A stretch of DNA of 64,000 nt from an uncultured Tateyamaria sp. (GCF_947494755.1 NZ_CANLVZ010000001.1:310001-374000), one strand, 5' to 3'. Shown: positions 38,555 through 48,381, counted from the stretch's first letter. Notes: generated by a model from the letters alone, not told the origin. Program-made: numbers and translations.

Positions 38555-38589
38555 GTGCCTCCGGCGGCGGTATTTTGGGTCGTAAGAAA
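38555..38589. repeat. Dispersed intergenic repeat (copy d)
   Basis: GTGCCTCCGGCGGCGG then TATTTTGGGTCGTAAGAAA. Shares TATTTTGGGTC with copy b and GCCTCCGGCGG with copy c. Located in the 256-base gap between pgi and the heme peroxidase. Confidence 0.6.
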
Positions 38590-38611
38590 CGGGCTGTTCC
38601 GGCTCGTCTTT

Positions 38612-38647
38612 GCCCATACGTGTGCGGTTGTCCGCTTGCGTATGGGC
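38612..38647. other. Two-tier hairpin upstream of the heme peroxidase gene
   Basis: Outer stem GCCCATACG (38612-38620) with CGTATGGGC (38639-38647), internal loop TGT/TTG, inner stem GCGG/CCGC with tetraloop TTGT. No T-run follows. It may end pgi transcription together with the nearby repeat, or lie in the leader of the next gene. Confidence 0.45.
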
Positions 38648-38755
38648 CTCATGGGGGATTTCCTGACCTGCCGTGAAGCCCCCACAGCGCGTACCCTGAT
38701 GTCACGCGAGACTTATTTTCGCTGATCACTTTTAACATATCAGGAGGCCAATATT

Positions 38756-40240
38756 ATGGCTGGTACCCATCACGGGCTGTCACGGCTCGACCAACTTATG
38801 AAAGCATGTATCAACGGTGAGGGGCCCGCGCGCCCCTTTGCCCAGACCCTTGGGCGGCTCATGCCGGCCAACCCGGTGCATATCAAGAATATCACACACG
38901 GCGACGTCATTCAGGCGCTTGATGATCTTTCACAGACCATGGCCGCGACCGACAACACGGATGGCCCTGCGGATGCGGGCATGACTTTTTTTGGTCAGTT
39001 CGTGGATCACGACATTACGCTCGATGCCACATCGGCTTTGGGCACACGGATTGATCCGGCCACCATCCCGAATGTGCGCACGCCAAGCCTGGATCTGGAT
39101 TGTGTTTATGGGGCTGGCCCCGAGGCGTCGCCGCATCTTTATGGCGCGGGCGAGGCTGAGCAGTTCCTGGTCCATGGCCGCGATGACAACCACCGCGATC
39201 TCGCGCGCACCTGTGCGGGCAAAGCCCTGATCGGAGATCCGCGCAATGACGAGAACGTTCTGGTCGCGCAAGTCCAGTCGATCTTTATCGAGCTGCACAA
39301 CATTCTGATGAGCAAGCGGGTCGAGGGTGGTGATGCGGCCAGCGACATCAAGGCTTGCGCGCATGAGGGCATGCCCAAACATGTCTGGCATGATCATGTG
39401 TCGCCCAAACTGGCGAACTTTCAGGAGGTGCGCCGCTTTATCCGGCTGCACTACCAGTGGATCGTGTGGTGCGAGTTGTTGCCGGCCTTCGTCACGCAGG
39501 ACTGTCTGGACTGGGCGCTGGATCATCACGCCTTTGGCTGGGATGCGCCTGTGATGCCGGTGGAGTTCACCGGAGCCGCCTATCGGTTTGGTCACGCCAC
39601 GACGCAGTTTGAATACGCACTGCGCGATGGCGAGGCGGCACGTGGACTGTTTGCCTTGCCTGGCTTTGGGCCGCGCCCCGAGGACGGCAACATCGACTAC
39701 CCGATGTTCTTTGGCATGAATGGTGATGTGAACTCGCAAAAGGCGCGACCCGTGGGGCCAAAACTGGGCTCTCCTTTGCTGAACCTGCCCTTTGTGCATG
39801 ACACCATCGCGCTGGCGGATATCGACGAAGAGCTGACGCTGGCCCAATCGCGCAACCTTGCCCTGCGTAACATGGTGCGGGATCGCTATACCTATCAGCT
39901 TGCCAGCGGTCAGCAGGTCGCGGCCCGTCTGGGCACCGATCCTGTCCACGTGCCCGATGTGCTGAAACACAAGGGTATCACCAAGACGCCGCTGTGGTTC
40001 TACTGCCTGCAAGAGGCTGAGCAGCACGGCAATGGCAAGTTGACCGGGGCGGGGGGGCGCGTGGTCGCCTCTGTCTTTGCCAACCTGTTGCGGCGCGACC
40101 CGACCACCTTCCTGCATATCCCGCATTTCAAACCCTGGCACGGGTTTGCAGGGCAGCCAAGCGTATTGGCGGGTCTGATTGCTTATGTGGAGGCCAATCG
40201 CGGGCATATCGCCCATGCTGACGCCTTGCGCTGCGGGTAA
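38756..40240 (+). CDS. Animal-type heme peroxidase (peroxidase-cyclooxygenase superfamily)
   Basis: 494 residues. FFGQFVDHDITLD holds Asp84-His85-Asp86 (heme-linked Asp, distal His and Ca ligand in myeloperoxidase). GDPRNDENVLVAQVQSIFIELHN is the superfamily helix, and AAYRFGHATTQFEYAL carries the proximal His280. No signal peptide, unlike the large secreted bacterial peroxidases with calcium-binding repeats, so it is cytosolic or exported by an unseen route. Family members oxidise halides or organic substrates with peroxide. Excellent ribosome site AGGAGG. Followed by an intrinsic terminator at 40261-40288. Confidence 0.87.
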   Translation: MAGTHHGLSRLDQLMKACINGEGPARPFAQTLGRLMPANPVHIKNITHGDVIQALDDLSQTMAATDNTDGPADAGMTFFGQFVDHDITLDATSALGTRIDPATIPNVRTPSLDLDCVYGAGPEASPHLYGAGEAEQFLVHGRDDNHRDLARTCAGKALIGDPRNDENVLVAQVQSIFIELHNILMSKRVEGGDAASDIKACAHEGMPKHVWHDHVSPKLANFQEVRRFIRLHYQWIVWCELLPAFVTQDCLDWALDHHAFGWDAPVMPVEFTGAAYRFGHATTQFEYALRDGEAARGLFALPGFGPRPEDGNIDYPMFFGMNGDVNSQKARPVGPKLGSPLLNLPFVHDTIALADIDEELTLAQSRNLALRNMVRDRYTYQLASGQQVAARLGTDPVHVPDVLKHKGITKTPLWFYCLQEAEQHGNGKLTGAGGRVVASVFANLLRRDPTTFLHIPHFKPWHGFAGQPSVLAGLIAYVEANRGHIAHADALRCG

Positions 40241-40260
40241 GCGCGCAAACAACGGCCAAC

Positions 40261-40288
40261 GGGGCGGGCCATGTGTCCGCCCCTTTTT
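40261..40288 (+). terminator. Rho-independent terminator after the heme peroxidase
   Basis: GGGGCGG, 9-base loop, CCGCCCC, TTTTT; 20 bases after the stop. Confidence 0.75.
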
Positions 40289-40392
40289 CGTCCGCATCAA
40301 TCGCTTGCCAGTTGCAGCGCCCCTTGGCAGGTTGGTGGAACCGGGGACGTGCGGAGACACGGGCGCCTCGCCACACCAAAGGGAGGCCCGCC

Positions 40393-42012
40393 ATGCTTGG
40401 CCAAATGATGAACTTTCCCCTGACCATTTCGTCGCTGATTGACCATGCGGCGCGGTTTCACGGGGACACCAGTATCGTGTCGGTCAACACCGGCGGCGGG
40501 GTCGAGGACACCACGTGGGGACAAGTGGGGGCCAATGCGCACCGTTTGGGGGATGCGCTGTTGGGCCTTGGCCTTGAGCCGCAGGCGCGCTGTGCCACCA
40601 TTGCTTGGAACAACCGCCGCCATCTTGAGATCTACTTTGGCGTGTCTGGCGCGGGCCTTGTCTGCCACACGATCAACCCGCGTCTGTTTCCCGAGCAGTT
40701 GGTCTATATCATCAACCACGCCGAAGACCGCGTGCTGTTCATCGACCGCACGTTCATCCCGCTGGTCAAGGCGATCCGCGACAAGCTGCCGGGGGTTGAG
40801 CATATCGTGCTGATGGAGGGCCGTGATGACGCGGCGGCGGCCGAGATCGAGGGGCTGAAATTCTATGACGAGTTGATCGGCGACGGCGCGCCCGATTTTG
40901 CATGGCCCGAGTTCGACGAAAATACAGCCTCATCGCTGTGCTATACGTCCGGCACGACCGGGAATCCCAAGGGTGTGCTCTATTCCCACCGCTCGACCGT
41001 GCTGCATTCCTTTGCCTCCAACCTCAACGACTGCATCGGCTTTTCGGCCATGGATGTGGTGCTGCCCGTGGTCCCGATGTTCCATGTGAACGCGTGGGGC
41101 ACGCCTTATGCCTGCGCGATGGTCGGCGCGCGTATGGTTCTGCCGGGCCCCGGTCTGGACGGGCCGTCGCTGGTGGGACTGATCGACACCTACAAGGTCG
41201 GGATTGCCTTGGGGGTGCCGACGATCTGGCTGGGGCTGTTGGGTGAGGCCAGGAAATCCGGCTCCAAACTTGAAAGCCTGACGCGGACGGTTGTGGGTGG
41301 GTCCGCCTGTCCGCCCTCGATGATGGCCGCCTTCCGTGATGAGTACGGGGTCGAGACGATCCACGCCTGGGGCATGACCGAGATGTCGCCGCTTGGTTCG
41401 TCCAATCAACCGCTGGCCAAACACAAGGACTTGCCGCAGGCCGAACAGCATGCGCTCCGTGAAAATCAGGGGCGCCCGCCGTGGGGCGTGGATCTCAAGA
41501 TCGTGGACCCGGATGGGGCCGAACTGCCCCGCGACGGGGTGGCGCAGGGTGATCTGATGGTGCGCGGGCACTGGATTCTCGACAGCTATTTCCTGAGCAC
41601 CCGGGACGAGACGCTGACGGATGACTGGTTCCACACCGGCGATGTCGCCACGTTGGACCCGGACGGCTATCTGTCGATCAAGGATCGCTCAAAGGACATC
41701 ATCAAGTCCGGGGGCGAGTGGATTTCATCCGTCGATCTGGAAAACATCGCCATTGCGCATCCTGCGCTCGCGGATGCTGCGGTCATCGGTGCGCGTCACG
41801 AGAAATGGGATGAGCGGCCGGTGCTCGTGGCTGTCGCCGCCGAGGGGCAGGACCCGTCCGAGGATGAGGTGCTGTCGATCTTCGACGGCAAGATCGCCAA
41901 GTGGCAGGTGCCGGATCGTGTCGTGTTCACCGATGTGCTGCCGCGCAACGCGACAGGCAAGGTACTCAAGCGGAACCTGCGCGAGACGTTCGGCGAAGTG
42001 CTGATCGGGTAG
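40393..42012 (+). CDS. Long/medium-chain fatty acid-CoA ligase (AMP-binding)
   Basis: 539 residues from the ATG at 40393, preceded by AAGGGAGG; a GTG at 40273 would start inside the upstream terminator. [20 protein letters not shown] (A3), [10 protein letters not shown] (A5), [40 protein letters not shown] (A7-A8) and [13 protein letters not shown] (catalytic Lys). The GGEWISS linker is that of fatty-acyl CoA and DMSP-related (DmdB-like) ligases; the 539-residue length and [21 protein letters not shown] segment agree with the methylmercaptopropionate-CoA ligase subgroup as I remember it, but this is not proven. Single gene. Confidence 0.87.
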   Translation: MLGQMMNFPLTISSLIDHAARFHGDTSIVSVNTGGGVEDTTWGQVGANAHRLGDALLGLGLEPQARCATIAWNNRRHLEIYFGVSGAGLVCHTINPRLFPEQLVYIINHAEDRVLFIDRTFIPLVKAIRDKLPGVEHIVLMEGRDDAAAAEIEGLKFYDELIGDGAPDFAWPEFDENTASSLCYTSGTTGNPKGVLYSHRSTVLHSFASNLNDCIGFSAMDVVLPVVPMFHVNAWGTPYACAMVGARMVLPGPGLDGPSLVGLIDTYKVGIALGVPTIWLGLLGEARKSGSKLESLTRTVVGGSACPPSMMAAFRDEYGVETIHAWGMTEMSPLGSSNQPLAKHKDLPQAEQHALRENQGRPPWGVDLKIVDPDGAELPRDGVAQGDLMVRGHWILDSYFLSTRDETLTDDWFHTGDVATLDPDGYLSIKDRSKDIIKSGGEWISSVDLENIAIAHPALADAAVIGARHEKWDERPVLVAVAAEGQDPSEDEVLSIFDGKIAKWQVPDRVVFTDVLPRNATGKVLKRNLRETFGEVLIG

Positions 42013-42252
42013 GGGCCGGGGCACGGGCCCACGACCGGGCGATTGGCGCACAGCACTTATCGGCGATCAGATGGCGCTTGGAGGGTGACGATACGCGCTT
42101 TGCAGCGCATGTGTGATATCTCGGTTGGATGTGCTCGCGGGGTCAGCGCTGAAGGGTGGTGACCTGCTGCGTGCGATTGGCGTGGATAAGGGCGACCGAG
42201 CGCCCTAACGTCAGGCTAACAAGAGTCGCGGTTCAGGTATCCCTCACACTGA

Positions 42253-42603
42253 TCGCGTGATCATCGCATTCAACTGGACCTCAGGCACAAGGGCGGCGTC
42301 CCGGTTGTCGATCCGGGACGGATCTACACGCTGCGAGGCACGCTGGAGCCTGTTAACACCCGCGCGCGGCTGACAGCAGCGATAGCCGCCGGAGCGGTGT
42401 CGGCCTCGGGCGGTGCAGATTTGCTCTACGCCTGTGACCTCATGGCAAACCTGAGTCTGGCCCATCAGGCCGAGCGGATCAAACGTGGGAACAAACCGAC
42501 CAATTGCCTTGATCCGTTCGTGCTGTCCGACTTTGAACGCAGCCACCTGCGCGATGCGTTTGTCGTTGTCAAAACCATGCAAACGGCTGCCGGGTCTGGT
42601 AAA
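42253..42603 (+). pseudogene. Remnant of DUF294-type (CBS/nucleotidyltransferase-like) protein, C-terminal part
   Basis: Open from after a TGA at 42250 with no proper start. The text LDLRHKGGVPVVDPGRIYTLRG, TRARLTAAIAAGAVSASGGADLLYACDLMANLSLAHQAERIKRG and DPFVLSDFERSHLRDAFVVVKTMQ matches the C-terminal substrate-binding-like domain of DUF294/CBS proteins. All upstream domains (cNMP-binding, CBS, nucleotidyltransferase) are missing; 42013-42252 shows nothing I can assign. Reads in frame into the next remnant. Confidence 0.65.
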
Positions 42604-42621
42604 GCTGCGCTAGGATGGCCT

Positions 42622-43008
42622 ATATTTCTGGAATTGATCACCACTGTCTGTGCCGGGATCGCCGGGGCAGGCGTCGCGTTGCTGCTCAACATCGCCGCAC
42701 GGCGGCGCTTGCCCAAATGGGTGATGCCTGTGGCTGCGGGTCTGGGCATGACCATCTCGAACGGACACACATGGTTCGAGCGCACGCCAGACTGCCTCCC
42801 GTAGAGGATAGACATTGCAACGACCATGCAGGAGCAAAGCTGGCTGCGCTCCGGGATCCAAATGTGCACCCATATCAAACGATTTACCGTTGCTGACCTT
42901 GCCACGACCCGCACCAATGAAAACCTGCCTGATCAGCGGCTGACCACCACACAGCTTTGGCCGATGCAACGGCAACAGCAGACGTTCTGGTCAGACTTTT
43001 TGCCTCTG
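42622..43008 (+). pseudogene. Remnant of a small membrane protein gene, interrupted by TAG
   Basis: FLELITTVCAGIAGAGVALLLNIAARRRLPKWVMPVAAGLGM is an N-terminal membrane segment; the reading continues ISNGHTWFERTPDCLP, hits TAG at 42802-42804, then goes on in the same frame with QSWLRSGIQM...FTVADLATTRTNENLPDQRL before losing likeness near 43008. I recall intact Rhodobacterales proteins of this pattern. The natural start is lost and the remnant is fused in frame to the DUF294 piece. The stretch from 43008 to 43060 holds no feature I can name. Confidence 0.5.
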
Positions 43009-43060
43009 CTGGAAGCGTGCGAGTTTGTCCCTTTAGGGGACTTGATCGCAGTCGCGCGGC

Positions 43061-44572
43061 CTAGCTGTGCGCGACGCTCGGCCCGAATGTCTCGAAATGA
43101 ATGCGGTCCGTTGGTACCCCCAGGTCCTCCAAACCGGATATGATGGCGGAAATGAACTTGGCCGGGCCGCACAGCAGATAATCCGCATCCGGCCCAACCT
43201 GTATCTCTGCGATGTCCTTGGCCGTGACGCGCCCCCTGCGGGCGACCTCCCGGTCCGCAAGGTCAGCGTCCTGCGCCTGGCTGTAGAACGTGTGCTGATG
43301 CAGGTTTTCGTGGCGCGCCATCAGATCCGCGACCTCGGCTTGCAACGCGTGATCGAGTTGCGTGCGTGCGCCATGCGCATACCACGCGGTTCAGGTGGTG
43401 GCGGCAGCCGCATGCAGCATAGACACCATGGGGGTCAGCCCGACGCCTGCACTGATCAGCACAACCGGCCCGCAGCCCTCGGGCAGCACAAACACACCTG
43501 ACGGGTCGCGCGCCTCGATGATGTCGCCGATGCGCAGGTGATCATGCGGAAATCGGCAAATGCTGGCCGGGCAGGAACGAGGGCAGGGGGCGCCCATCCA
43601 CCGGGGCGACGTAAAACGAGCTGATGTCAGCCGTTTCGGCGTCGCGCCGTGCCAGTAGCAATTGGCGCGATTGCGATTCCAGCCTGTCCCACCGCAGCGA
43701 CATCGCACCGGGACGCCAGATCACCTGATCGATCTCGACGTTGACCATGCCTCGGGGTCATGGGCGTTTTGAGCCGCCCAATCGATGTCGGCGCGTCCGG
43801 TCACATGCAGCAGACCGCCCGTTTTGAAATCGACGAACAGCAGACCGATGCGCGGGTTCGACACCAGATTGCCAATCGTGTTGAAAAAGTTGTTGCCCAC
43901 ATAGTCGGGGATTTGCAGATGAGTGCCGTCCACCACATGCACAAAGCCCGGCGCGCCGCCGCGGTGGGACGCATCATAGCCATTGGACGCCGCACCCGTT
44001 TCACCTTGGTGACCTGATCCGATGAACATCGTGTCTGCCACCCCGATCAGGGCGATTTGGGCATCACTCAGCGCGTCGGTCCTCTGCGCTTGGACAGTGG
44101 TGGTTCTGGTCACACGGGTCCAAGAACGTTCGTGGATATATTGAGGGCAATTACCAAAAGTTTGTTCGATATCAATGCTATAATTGCCATCCTTCGCGCG
44201 CATCATCCCGCTAAATCGGTTACGTCGACGGCTTGCCAACTCGATGCCCAAGACACCAATCTGGGTGCCGGTCTGAAAGGCGTCGGCCAGCGGATCGGTC
44301 GGGTCAATATCCGTGTCCAGTTCGATCAAACGCGGATGGGGCACGCGTGCAAAGCCCTCGGGCCCTTCGACAAGGGTGATCCACGTCTGCCCCGTCGCAT
44401 CCGCGCCGGACACCAAGAGAAAGGGGAGCGAGGTGTGAAACGCCTGATGCTCTTGGGGCAGATAGTCGCGAATGAAGCCACCCGCCCATGCCGCCACATC
44501 GCCCACACCAGCGCGCGCCTGCGCCGTCAACTCACCTGCGTGAAAAGGTTGGTTGAGGTCCAGCTTCGTCAT
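43061..44572 (-). pseudogene. Broken PNPOx-like/FAD-binding oxidoreductase fusion gene
   Basis: From ATG 44572 the pyridoxamine-phosphate-oxidase-like domain is intact (YLPQEHQAFHTSLPFLLVSG, SDAQIALIGVADTMFIGSG, FNTIGNLVSNPRIGLLFVDF). At about 43745 a frameshift moves reading to VNVEIDQVIWRPGAMSLRW of the reductase part. After PGQHLPIS (about 43545) roughly 40 residues of the flavin domain are missing and the frame changes to DHLRIGDIIEARDPSGVF. ISAGVGLTPMVSMLHA then meets an in-frame TGA (43391-43393) and continues as TAWYAHGAR to YLLCGPAKFISAIISGLEDLG and ends IHFETFGPSVAHS. Intact relatives carry a C-terminal 2Fe-2S domain, absent here. At least three lesions, so it is non-functional as a fusion. 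Confidence 0.78.
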
Positions 44573-44925
44573 GTCATGGGTCCTTTCGAGCGTCGGCAAT
44601 GAGGGACGTGCCAGAGCCGAACGGGCAACCGGCACGCCGCAATGGTTAGCCAACGCCGCAGCTCGGCCGCCTCTTTGGGGTCGGTGGGCAGCCAGTGCGA
44701 GCCCTTTGCGTAGGTCTGCACCAGATAGATCAAAATCGCGTTGCTGTCGGTGAGTGCGTCGCCGCCGTCATTGATTGCGGGAACAAGGCCAAAGGGGCTG
44801 ATCTTGAGATACTCAGGTGCCTTGTGCGCGCCATTGGTCTCATAAGCCACGCCCAGAAAGGCGAGCATCAATGCCACCCGATGACAATGACTGGATTTCG
44901 GGTTGCGAAAGAGCTTAACAGTCAT
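44569..44925 (-). pseudogene. Glutathione S-transferase remnant, N-terminal domain only
   Basis: 118 residues. MTVKLFRNPKSSHCHRVALMLAFLGVAYE, ISPFGLVPAINDGG, LTDSNAILIYLVQTYA are the thioredoxin-fold GST domain with the cis-Pro region and the glutathione gamma-Glu site (DSNAI). After AELRRWLTIAA the text jumps to an Arg/Cys-rich tail that is not GST; the whole helical domain is gone, probably by an internal deletion. Its stop overlaps the start of the oxidoreductase (ATGA), preserving an old operon junction. Confidence 0.75.
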
Positions 44926-44955
44926 GGCGTAGTCAATTGAAATTGGGGGAGAAAT

Positions 44956-45432
44956 CTAGAGATCGAGATCGCTTAAGCCGGGGTGGTCATCCGGGCGGCG
45001 CCCAAGTGGCCAGCGAAACTTGCGGTCGGTTTCTGTGATCGGCTTTTCGTTGATCGAAGCGTGCCGGTGCGCCATGTAGCCGTTCTCGTCGAACTCCCAG
45101 TTCTCGTTGCCATAGGCGCGGAACCAGTTGCCGCTGTCGTCGTGATATTCATAGGCGTAGCGCACGGCGATGCGGTTGCCGCCGAAGGTCCACAGCTCTT
45201 TGATCAGGCGATAGTCGTGCTCTTTGTCCCATTTGCGGGTCAGGAAGGCTTCGATTTCAGCGCGTCCTTGGGGGAATTCCGCGCGGTTGCGCCATTTGCT
45301 GTCAGCCGTGTAGGCCAGCGCGACCTTTGCCGGATTGCGACCGTTCCAGCCATCTTCGGCCAATCGGACCTTTTCGCGTGCGGTGTCTTCGGTGAAAGGG
45401 GGCAGCGGATGGCGGGGGGCTTCAGGTGTCAT
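44956..45432 (-). CDS. DUF1348-family protein (NTF2-like fold)
   Basis: 158 residues from the ATG at 45432. [108 protein letters not shown] and [10 protein letters not shown] are typical of the family, which adopts the SnoaL/NTF2 fold; its reaction is unknown. It appears complete amid decayed neighbours. An extension to 45540 is unsupported. Confidence 0.87.
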   Translation of the reverse strand: MTPEAPRHPLPPFTEDTAREKVRLAEDGWNGRNPAKVALAYTADSKWRNRAEFPQGRAEIEAFLTRKWDKEHDYRLIKELWTFGGNRIAVRYAYEYHDDSGNWFRAYGNENWEFDENGYMAHRHASINEKPITETDRKFRWPLGRRPDDHPGLSDLDL

Positions 45433-45554
45433 GCAGTGATCCTTTGGGTGCAGCAGGTTGTGCTTGAGGATTAACGTAATTGGGCTGTCTGACGAATGAA
45501 TGCGGATAGTCTGAAAGACACTATTTCGTGTTTTGACCATACTGCTGTGCCGCC

Positions 45555-46003
45555 TTGGATCGTTTGCGAAGCCTTGAGGTGTTCATTGCGGTCGCCGAGG
45601 CCGAGAGTTTTGCCGAAGGCGCGAGCGGCACGGCACGCCGCAAACGCTGGCCGACCTGGCCGAACATCAGATCGTGTCGGGACCAGCGGTGGGGCAGACG
45701 ACGGATTGGCGCTTTGGCGTGGATCAGTCAGAGGTGGTTCGGCTGAAACCGCGCCTGCGTGTGAGCAGCGTGGCGGCCTCGATTGCCGCCGCACGCCAAG
45801 GCTGGGGTCTGGTGCGCGCGCTGTCTTATCAGGTTGGCACCGAATTGCAGGACGGTCAGCTACAAAGCGTGTTGCGCGCACAGGAGCCGGCCCCGTTGCC
45901 CATCCATCTGGTCCATGTCGAGGGGCGGCGCGCGCCGGCCAAGGTCAGATCGTTCATCGACTTTGCCAAGGCGCGGCTGCGATCTGCCGAAATGCTGCAG
46001 TGA
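45555..46003 (+). pseudogene. LysR-type regulator remnant with large internal deletion
   Basis: Starts (TTG 45555) as [23 protein letters not shown], the first 23 residues of a LysR helix-turn-helix, then a break near 45625-45640 changes frame and the text resumes in the effector domain: TPQTLADLAEHQIVSGPAVG, DWRFGVDQSEVVRLKPRLRVSSVAASIAAARQGWGL, LSYQV and a C-terminal LVHVEGRRAPAKVRSFIDFAKARL. Some 170 residues are missing. Divergent from the DUF1348 and GST/oxidoreductase remnants, which it probably once regulated. Confidence 0.78.
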
Positions 46004-46040
46004 GGTGGTGGGCCGGAAGGTCTTGCGGCTCGGAAGCCGT

Positions 46041-48263
46041 CTAGGACGCCGCAGGTTTGGCGCTTGTGGCGCGGGACAGGACGAACAGCGCCAAGGCCCC
46101 TCCAACCCCGATCAGGTCCGAGACCAAGCCGCCCTCAATCATGAAGAGCGCGACAATGATCAGCCCGCCACGGATCGGCCAGGCGGCACTGCGCGCCGCC
46201 CACCATCCCTGCACGCCCGAGGACAAGAGGAAGACGCCGAAGATCGCCGTCGCCCCGGCGCGCAACACTTCGAACCACGTCCCGTCCATCAGCAGGGCGG
46301 AGTTGTAAAAGAACATGAACGGCACGATGAAGGCGGCGATCCCGATCTTGAACGAGGCGACGGACGTGGCCATCGGGTTGGCCCCTGAAATGCCTGCAGC
46401 GGCGTAACTGGCCAGCGCCACAGGGGGCGTGATGGCGGACACGACCGCGAAGTAGAACACAAAGAAGTGGGCGGTGAGGGCCGGAATACCCAATTGTACC
46501 AGCCCCGGTGCCACAACGCTGGCCGCAACCGCATAGGCCGCAGTCGTCGGCATCCCCATCCCCAACAGGATCGAGATGCACATGGCAAAGAACAGCGCGA
46601 GCAACTGGTTGGTGTCGGCAATGCTCAGCAACACCGACGAGAACCGCGCGCCCACCCCGGTGAGCGAAATGACCCCCACGATGATGCCCGCGCAGGCACA
46701 GACCGCGATGATCTGGATCGACATGGTTCCCGCCAACTCAAACGCTTTGGCAATGGATCTGGGTCCCATCCGGTAGGGCGTGAACCAGCTGACCACAGCC
46801 GCCGCAGCCGTCGCCAATGTGCCTGCGCGGATTACCGAATAGCCCATGAAAAGTGCGGCGATCAGAATGATGATCGGCAGGAACAGGAACACCCGGCGGA
46901 TCATGTCGCGGAACTTGGGCAACTCGTCCTCGCGCATGCCGCGCATCCCGAGCTTGGCGGCCTCGAAATCGACCATGAAATAGACAGACACGAAATAGAG
47001 GATCGCCGGAATGATCGCGGCAATCGCAATGTCCGTGTAGGGAATGCCGGTGATCTCGGCCATGATGAAGGCACCGGCCCCCATGATCGGCGGCATGATC
47101 TGCCCACCGGTGGAGGCTGCGGCCTCAACCGCGCCAGCGGTCGTCGGCTTGTACCCTACCTTTTTCATCAGGGGGATCGTCAGCGAGCCTGTGGCCACCA
47201 CATTGCCCGCAGAGGTCCCGTTGATCATGCCCATCAGCCCGCTGGCAAAGATCGACACCTTGGCCGGGCCACCCCGCGCGCGCCCGGCGGCGGCAAAGGC
47301 GAAGTTGACGAAATATTCGCCCACCTTCGAGGCCTGCAGGAAGGCCGCAAAGATAATGAACAGGATGATATAGGTGGACGACACCGCCGTGGTCGGCCCC
47401 AGAATCCCCGCGTCCGTATAGACCTGGCTGAAGAAACGCTGCCACGCGATGTCCGGCGCATTGAGGAAGCCGGGCAGAAGGTCACCGACAAACACATAGA
47501 CCAGAAAGATGCCGGCGATGATGATCAGCGCAAGACCGGCCACGCGCCGGGTCAGTTCCATGATCAGGGCCGTGCCTGCGACGGCTGCAAGGCTCATCCC
47601 GATGGGCGCAAAGGGGGTGCCCGTGGCATTGCGCATCAAGGTGCCAAAGATCGTGATCAGATAGATCGCGACGCCCACAGCGCAGACCGCAAGCAGCAGG
47701 TCAGCCGACGCAATCGCACCCCGCACCCGGGGGCGTATCCAGCCAAGGACGATGCCAATGGCCGTCGCCGCGATCAACGGCACGCCGTAGTGCCAGATTT
47801 CGGCGTTACGGATGCCCGCATCGATGCCGTTCCACAGCACACCGTTTGCAATCTGATTGGCAAAGCCTGCGGCGGTGTAACAGGCATAAAGTGCAGGCAG
47901 CAAAGCCAGATAGGCGATCATGTCCAGCGGATGCCTGCCGCCCGTGTCCTTGTCTGGAAAGGCCCGCGCGGAATAAAGCAGGAAGCCAAGGATCAGGGCC
48001 CCCGCGATATGAACGATGCGGAAATTCCATGTCTCCATCGGAAAGACCGGCAGGCCGGGAATATCAATACCGGTCCACGCATTGATGGACCAGCCGTTCA
48101 GCACCGCCATGTGGAAGATCGCATAAAGTCCCGAGATCGCCGCAATGGCGAGATAGGCCCGACCGGTGAACGCGCGGCGGTTGTCTTCAACGGGTTCGTC
48201 GTCAACACCTTCGACCTTGATGGGCTCTTCGGACAGGGCATCCATTTCGGCGTTGTCGGTCAT
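46041..48263 (-). CDS. TRAP transporter fused permease (4TM/12TM), TAXI type
   Basis: 740 residues from the ATG at 48263. A short acidic start (DALSEEPIKVEGVDDEPVEDN), then about 18 membrane spans: the small DctQ-like part is joined to the large DctM-like part. SGLMGMINGTSAGNVVATGSLTIPLMKKVGY, STGGQIMPPIMGAGAFIMAEITG and GMGMPTTAAYAVAASVVAPGLVQLG are TAXI/TRAP fused permease signatures. Moves an organic acid by Na+ symport using the periplasmic protein encoded just upstream. A terminator hairpin (48339-48374) lies between the two genes. Further start at 48290 lacks support. Confidence 0.93.
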   Translation of the reverse strand: MTDNAEMDALSEEPIKVEGVDDEPVEDNRRAFTGRAYLAIAAISGLYAIFHMAVLNGWSINAWTGIDIPGLPVFPMETWNFRIVHIAGALILGFLLYSARAFPDKDTGGRHPLDMIAYLALLPALYACYTAAGFANQIANGVLWNGIDAGIRNAEIWHYGVPLIAATAIGIVLGWIRPRVRGAIASADLLLAVCAVGVAIYLITIFGTLMRNATGTPFAPIGMSLAAVAGTALIMELTRRVAGLALIIIAGIFLVYVFVGDLLPGFLNAPDIAWQRFFSQVYTDAGILGPTTAVSSTYIILFIIFAAFLQASKVGEYFVNFAFAAAGRARGGPAKVSIFASGLMGMINGTSAGNVVATGSLTIPLMKKVGYKPTTAGAVEAAASTGGQIMPPIMGAGAFIMAEITGIPYTDIAIAAIIPAILYFVSVYFMVDFEAAKLGMRGMREDELPKFRDMIRRVFLFLPIIILIAALFMGYSVIRAGTLATAAAAVVSWFTPYRMGPRSIAKAFELAGTMSIQIIAVCACAGIIVGVISLTGVGARFSSVLLSIADTNQLLALFFAMCISILLGMGMPTTAAYAVAASVVAPGLVQLGIPALTAHFFVFYFAVVSAITPPVALASYAAAGISGANPMATSVASFKIGIAAFIVPFMFFYNSALLMDGTWFEVLRAGATAIFGVFLLSSGVQGWWAARSAAWPIRGGLIIVALFMIEGGLVSDLIGVGGALALFVLSRATSAKPAAS

Positions 48264-48338
48264 TATACGTCTCCGCTGTGCCGCCGCCACCTAACGGGTG
48301 ACGCAGCATTCCAGTCTGCCTGGACCTCAGATGATATG

Positions 48339-48374
48339 AAAAAGCGGTGACCACACAACAGGTATGGTCACCGC
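48339..48374 (-). terminator. Rho-independent terminator between TAXI binding protein and TRAP permease
   Basis: Read on the minus strand: GCGGTGACCA, 11-base loop, TGGTCACCGC, TTTTT. Perfect 10-bp stem, 7 bases beyond the binding-protein stop. Confidence 0.8.
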
Positions 48375-48381
48375 GCAGGGC

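Noticed and set aside
45496-46044. 182-codon frame over the LysR remnant
   Set aside because: Arg/Gly-rich out-of-frame reading; the LysR text is in two other frames.
46467-48350. 627-codon open frame opposite the TRAP permease
   Set aside because: Mirror of hydrophobic codons, giving a charged, low-complexity product without motifs.
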